A stretch of 5,319 bases of DNA from an uncultured Clostridia bacterium (lineage in GTDB: Bacteria; Bacillota; Clostridia; Oscillospirales; Acutalibacteraceae): NCBI GenBank assembly GCA_947565265.1, contig CANOFK010000105.1, positions 1 through 5,319 on the forward strand. The letters run 5' to 3'. Shown here piece by piece: positions 5,182 to 5,319 of this stretch. The notes below the pieces were generated by a model that ran no database searches, was not told the origin of the DNA, and saw only the letters and a program-made list of their open reading frames with translations. Within the stretch, counting starts at the first letter, position 1; each line of letters begins with the position of its first letter. The translations under genes and the position numbers were made by a program.

Positions 5182-5319
5182 ATGGATGTTTTTGAGAAAC
5201 TGGAGATACTGACGGACGCGGCCAAGTATGACGTGGCGTGCACGTCCAGCGGGGTGGACCGGCCGGGGGTGCAGGGCAAGCTGGGCAGCGCGGTGAAGGC
5301 GGGCATCTGCCACAGCTTT
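5182..5319 (+). CDS. Putative DNA modification/repair radical-SAM protein, N-terminal 46 residues (cut by window edge)
   Basis: Starts at ATG 5182, with AGGAG at 5168-5172, 9 bases upstream. The visible N-terminus (MDVFEKLEILTDAAKYDVAC, then TSSG and GICHSF at 41-46) closely matches the opening of the family often annotated as 'putative DNA modification/repair radical SAM protein' (TIGR03916 type, linked to uracil-DNA-glycosylase-like partners), whose members begin MD..EKL.IL.DAAKYDVSC.SSG. The Cys-X3-Cys-X2-Cys iron-sulphur motif should follow shortly but lies outside the window, so radical-SAM chemistry is not shown directly. It is 164 bases after dinB in the same direction, which fits a repair role. 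Its substrate is unknown to me. The identification is from memory of the family's N-terminus. Confidence 0.75.
   Translation, partial: MDVFEKLEILTDAAKYDVACTSSGVDRPGVQGKLGSAVKAGICHSF

Noticed and set aside
1..5319. CRISPR array, tRNA or rRNA genes
   Set aside because: No regularly spaced direct repeats, cloverleaf sequences or rRNA signatures were found on reading both strands.

Overview
The window looks like chromosomal DNA of a GC-rich, endospore-forming clostridium, probably of the Oscillospiraceae/Flavonifractor type. This is an inference from GC-rich coding regions, clear AGGAGG-like ribosome binding sites, a sporulation sigma factor gene (sigK), a Gram-positive SOS box and the gene content. 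No rRNA or marker gene fixes the species.

Positions 1 to about 900 appear to be one end of a 'skin'-like sigK-intervening element. The minus-strand gene at 885-1241 is the first half of sigK. It stops being sigK-like right after the conserved Cys-Ile-Glu-Asn, at or within a few bases of the point where the Bacillus subtilis skin element splits sigK, and then meets a stop codon. The stop overlaps the start of a double helix-turn-helix regulator (ATGA), which is followed by the 5' part of a zeta-toxin/COG4185-like P-loop kinase running off the left edge. The recombinase and the 3' half of sigK would lie beyond the left edge. Upstream of sigK is a good match to a sigma-E promoter, as expected for a mother-cell gene. 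The predicted protein keeps a hydrophobic N-terminal pro-sequence.

Positions 1386-3633 hold a minus-strand asparagine unit: asnA (ammonia-dependent asparagine synthetase) followed by ansA (type I asparaginase). They are read from a strong promoter at 3605-3633, with a terminator-like hairpin between the two genes and another hairpin after ansA. The two enzymes catalyse opposing conversions of aspartate and asparagine.

Positions 3673-5319 run on the plus strand. A near-consensus promoter with a LexA-type SOS box between its -35 and -10 drives a Y-family DNA polymerase (dinB type). A 44-base inverted repeat sits at the very start of the transcript. After dinB comes a 164-base spacer with a partial copy of that repeat and other palindromes, and then the start of a radical-SAM 'DNA modification/repair' protein cut by the right edge. 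This half therefore looks like a DNA damage-response locus.

The most notable observation is the sigK interruption with a regulator/toxin-like gene pair at the element's edge. No tRNA, rRNA, CRISPR array or riboswitch was seen.
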